Positions 61,968 to 64,000 of a stretch of DNA of 64,000 nucleotides are shown here, piece after piece. The stretch is from Mastigias papua (Eukaryota; Cnidaria; Scyphozoa; Rhizostomeae; Mastigiidae), in the NCBI GenBank assembly GCA_964019165.1, contig OZ025279.1:8852117-8916116 (forward strand). The letters run 5' to 3'. The notes below the pieces were generated by a model. The model ran no database searches. It saw only the letters and a list, made by a program, of their open reading frames with translations, and had not been told where the DNA came from. Position numbers and translations under genes: made by a program. The first letter of the stretch is position 1, and each line of letters opens with the position of its first letter.

Positions 61968-62689
61968 TACTCTTAGGCCCTTAATAAACGGGGGACGCTT
62001 ACCGTAATTATGCGATTAAGCCCCCTCTTTCGAATAAGTCCCCATTGGGGTTATCTGGGTTCAGTGTAAAACAGTTTAAAAGCAACGAAAATTAAAAATT
62101 TAGCTATTGGTTTTCTCAAATATGCTAACATTTGACAAGAACAACTGTCCAAACTTTCTCCTTGATCCCATCTCGATTTACATTTATGTCAAAGTACTAT
62201 ATATTGAAAAATGATATAAAGTATTGTCTTTGGTAAACTTGAGGACCTCTAGACTTAGTAAGCCCTCCCTTTGAATAGGCCTCTCTCGAATAAGCTCCCA
62301 CCTGCAAAATTATTTCTGACAAACAGGTCCCCGGGGGTTAATCGAGTCATTACGGTATTAATTTTTCATGCTCTTCCGATCCCCGGAATTAATTAGGAGC
62401 CCCCGTTCACTACATTTCTAAGAATGACAAATGGCTTGGAGGTTTTTACATAAGAAAGTAATTTTTTCTTTCACTAAATGATACTGATGCTTTAGTGAAT
62501 TGAATGTATCCTTTGATGCTTGTCAAAAGCGCAATAAAGGGTTCAATTGCCAATAGATTTTTAAAGTATTTCCGCCCCCTTCCCAATTGATTAAGATCCC
62601 TCATTTACCCGTCTATTAGGCTTTTGAAATATATATGATCCCACGTTTATTATGACCCCTCCCCCACGTTTATCAGGAACCTAAGAGTA
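61968..62689. mobile_element. Composite inverted-repeat element rich in AATAAGCCCC blocks
   Basis: The outer ends ACTCTTAGGCCCTTAATAAA and the reverse complement of the right side, ACTCTTAGGTTCCTGATAAA, match well. Inside is a second pair, TTACCGTAATTATGCGATTA at 61999 against the mirror of TTAATCGAGTCATTACGGTA ending at 62357, with TA flanks. Between and beyond them are repeated ATTAAG/AATAAG-CCCC blocks, a pattern common in marine invertebrate genomes. It may be one element nested in another. Confidence 0.6.
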
Positions 62690-64000
62690 AACAGATTTTC
62701 CTGCTTTTCGGGCACCGAAGAATAAGAGCGCTTGCACATCGCAAAGCTCGGACATGGCCTGGGGCAATGAGTTCCCATCCCAATTCCGACATTCGAATTT
62801 AGTGCAAAAGGCCCTGTACGATATGACTCTATAAGCTGTACTGGCCTCAATCCTGATCTATTTCGGCCAACAAAATAGTTAGCATAGGTAGTAGCTCGGC
62901 ATTTGAGTGGTAATCAGATTAACGCACTACAGCAAGACGAAAACTAGGCTAATATGGTCAGCTTTCATAGGCTTTTGGTGTTGCATTGCATTCAGCAAAC
63001 CTCTGAACTCTAAATTTGGACAAAATTTTTACTTAATGGTTGCCTGTATTCGTTGAAAGTTAGAAGCTGCTTATTTGCTTTATTTGTCTTGAAATTAAAA
63101 CCATCTTGCTCGTTGATTTGCGCTCTTCATGAAAATGCGTATTTGTGCTGTTTTATCAGTATACGTAACTAGGGCACTAGCCGGATTGGCATCCTAGAGA
63201 TATGAACGGGTCATAGGAAATAGGAATCCGAGTGGTTCTACTTTCAAGAGATGGATAGTGTACATCCAAAAAAGAATTGACAGTATTCGTGAGAACAATA
63301 TTCAGCAGTAGTTTTGCCACAGCATTCTTTTCAATTATTACTGCTCTATTGGCTACTGTTAGCGCTTGGCTGAGTAAGACGATGGTTCCGTAGTACACAG
63401 ATTGCTTCGTTGATGTTTTTCTTTTATCAAAGATTAATCTTAAAAGAAACTGCCGACGGCACAAAATACTGCTGCAAACTTATATTTTGCCAATGATAGA
63501 TAACAAAGCACTGCAACAGAACTATTAATACATTCCTTTTGAGCGGCAAAAGCTTTAAAATATGTAGAAGAGACGCTACTCCAGTGCTACTAGCACCAAT
63601 AGCCAACTGAAAATGAATGCTCGGAACCGTCAAGTAAAGCTGGTCGAAAAACATTAAGTTTACATGAAACGCAAAGTTTTGGCTGACATCTATTGAACTA
63701 TAACCAGTTGGCTGGGAAGGAGCAAAGCAGCACAGTACTTCATCACTATTCAAATGCCTCTAGCTGTAAAGTCACATTAAACGCAGGTGCACAGTCACAG
63801 ACAAACTCCTATTCGGTTAAATTCATAGCAAGACCGCCACAGTGTGAAATTGCTGAGAACGCTTCTAGTGAAGTAAGGAAAAACCGCCACTTATATGTTG
63901 GCACAATGCACCTAAACTCTCTCCACAATTCAGAAGCACTTCTAGAGAAAGTATTATTCTGATAACGTCAGTCTCTTGTTCAAATGGAGAAAAATTGAAG
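62690..64000. other. Stretch without a recognised gene
   Basis: Three ORFs of 89-108 codons overlap on opposite strands at 63177-63962. None shows a recognisable family or exon structure. Confidence 0.4.

Noticed and set aside
63177..63962. Overlapping ORFs of 89-108 codons on both strands near the window end
   Set aside because: No motif, splice site or homology was recognised, and the overlap on opposite strands suggests chance.

Overview
This is eukaryotic DNA from an animal, most likely an AT-rich marine invertebrate. The evidence is split genes with GT-AG introns, animal-specific protein families (ARMH1, CTDSPL2), several clades of decayed non-LTR retrotransposons (LINEs), a tRNA-derived SINE, many short inverted-repeat elements (MITEs) and long (TA)n microsatellites. 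There are no operons, Shine-Dalgarno sites or other prokaryotic features. The LINE fragments resemble, from memory, those of cnidarians, sponges and other invertebrates. I cannot name the species from the sequence.

Only two host genes can be supported. (1) An armadillo-like helical protein, orthologous to ARMH1 (C1orf228), lies on the minus strand at 7095-16726. It is cut into at least 13 small exons, and the reading phase closes perfectly from the start codon to the stop (1113 nt, 370 codons plus stop). Two exons are micro-exons of 24 and 14 nt that were inferred from phase. One further internal exon of 3n length is expected near 15200-16530 but was not found. The introns carry a sense-oriented dead LINE (8960-10800), a fold-back element (13178-13410), a 70-bp minisatellite (16096-16308) and other simple repeats. 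(2) A CTDSPL2-type phosphatase of 410 codons lies on the plus strand at 24309-25541. Its coding region has no introns, and a probable intron lies in its 3' UTR.

The rest is a repeat landscape. LINE remnants lie at 18640-18905 (-), 19010-21200 (+), 30500-33045 (+), 37400-37915 (+), 39200-39700 (-), 48050-48190 (+), 50880-51240 (+), 54700-56200 (+) and 59255-60005 (-). All are broken by stops or frameshifts and none can be active. Inverted-repeat elements lie at 22822-23359, 28336-28731, 34940-35345, 36329-36737, 37317-38273, 48411-48706, 48865-49507, 53318-54004 and 61968-62689. Several of these share a terminal TTACACG-like motif. Two copies of one tRNA-derived SINE lie at 26447-26558 and 60611-60702. 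The first sits between two long (TA)n tracts and forms a hairpin. A hammerhead-ribozyme core like those of Penelope-like retroelements sits beside another (TA)n tract at 58781-58804 (minus strand).

The stretches 1-7094, 39700-48050, 51240-53317 and 56200-58780 hold almost nothing recognisable apart from simple repeats and small hairpins. No tRNA, rRNA or CRISPR feature, and no intact transposase or integrase gene, was found.
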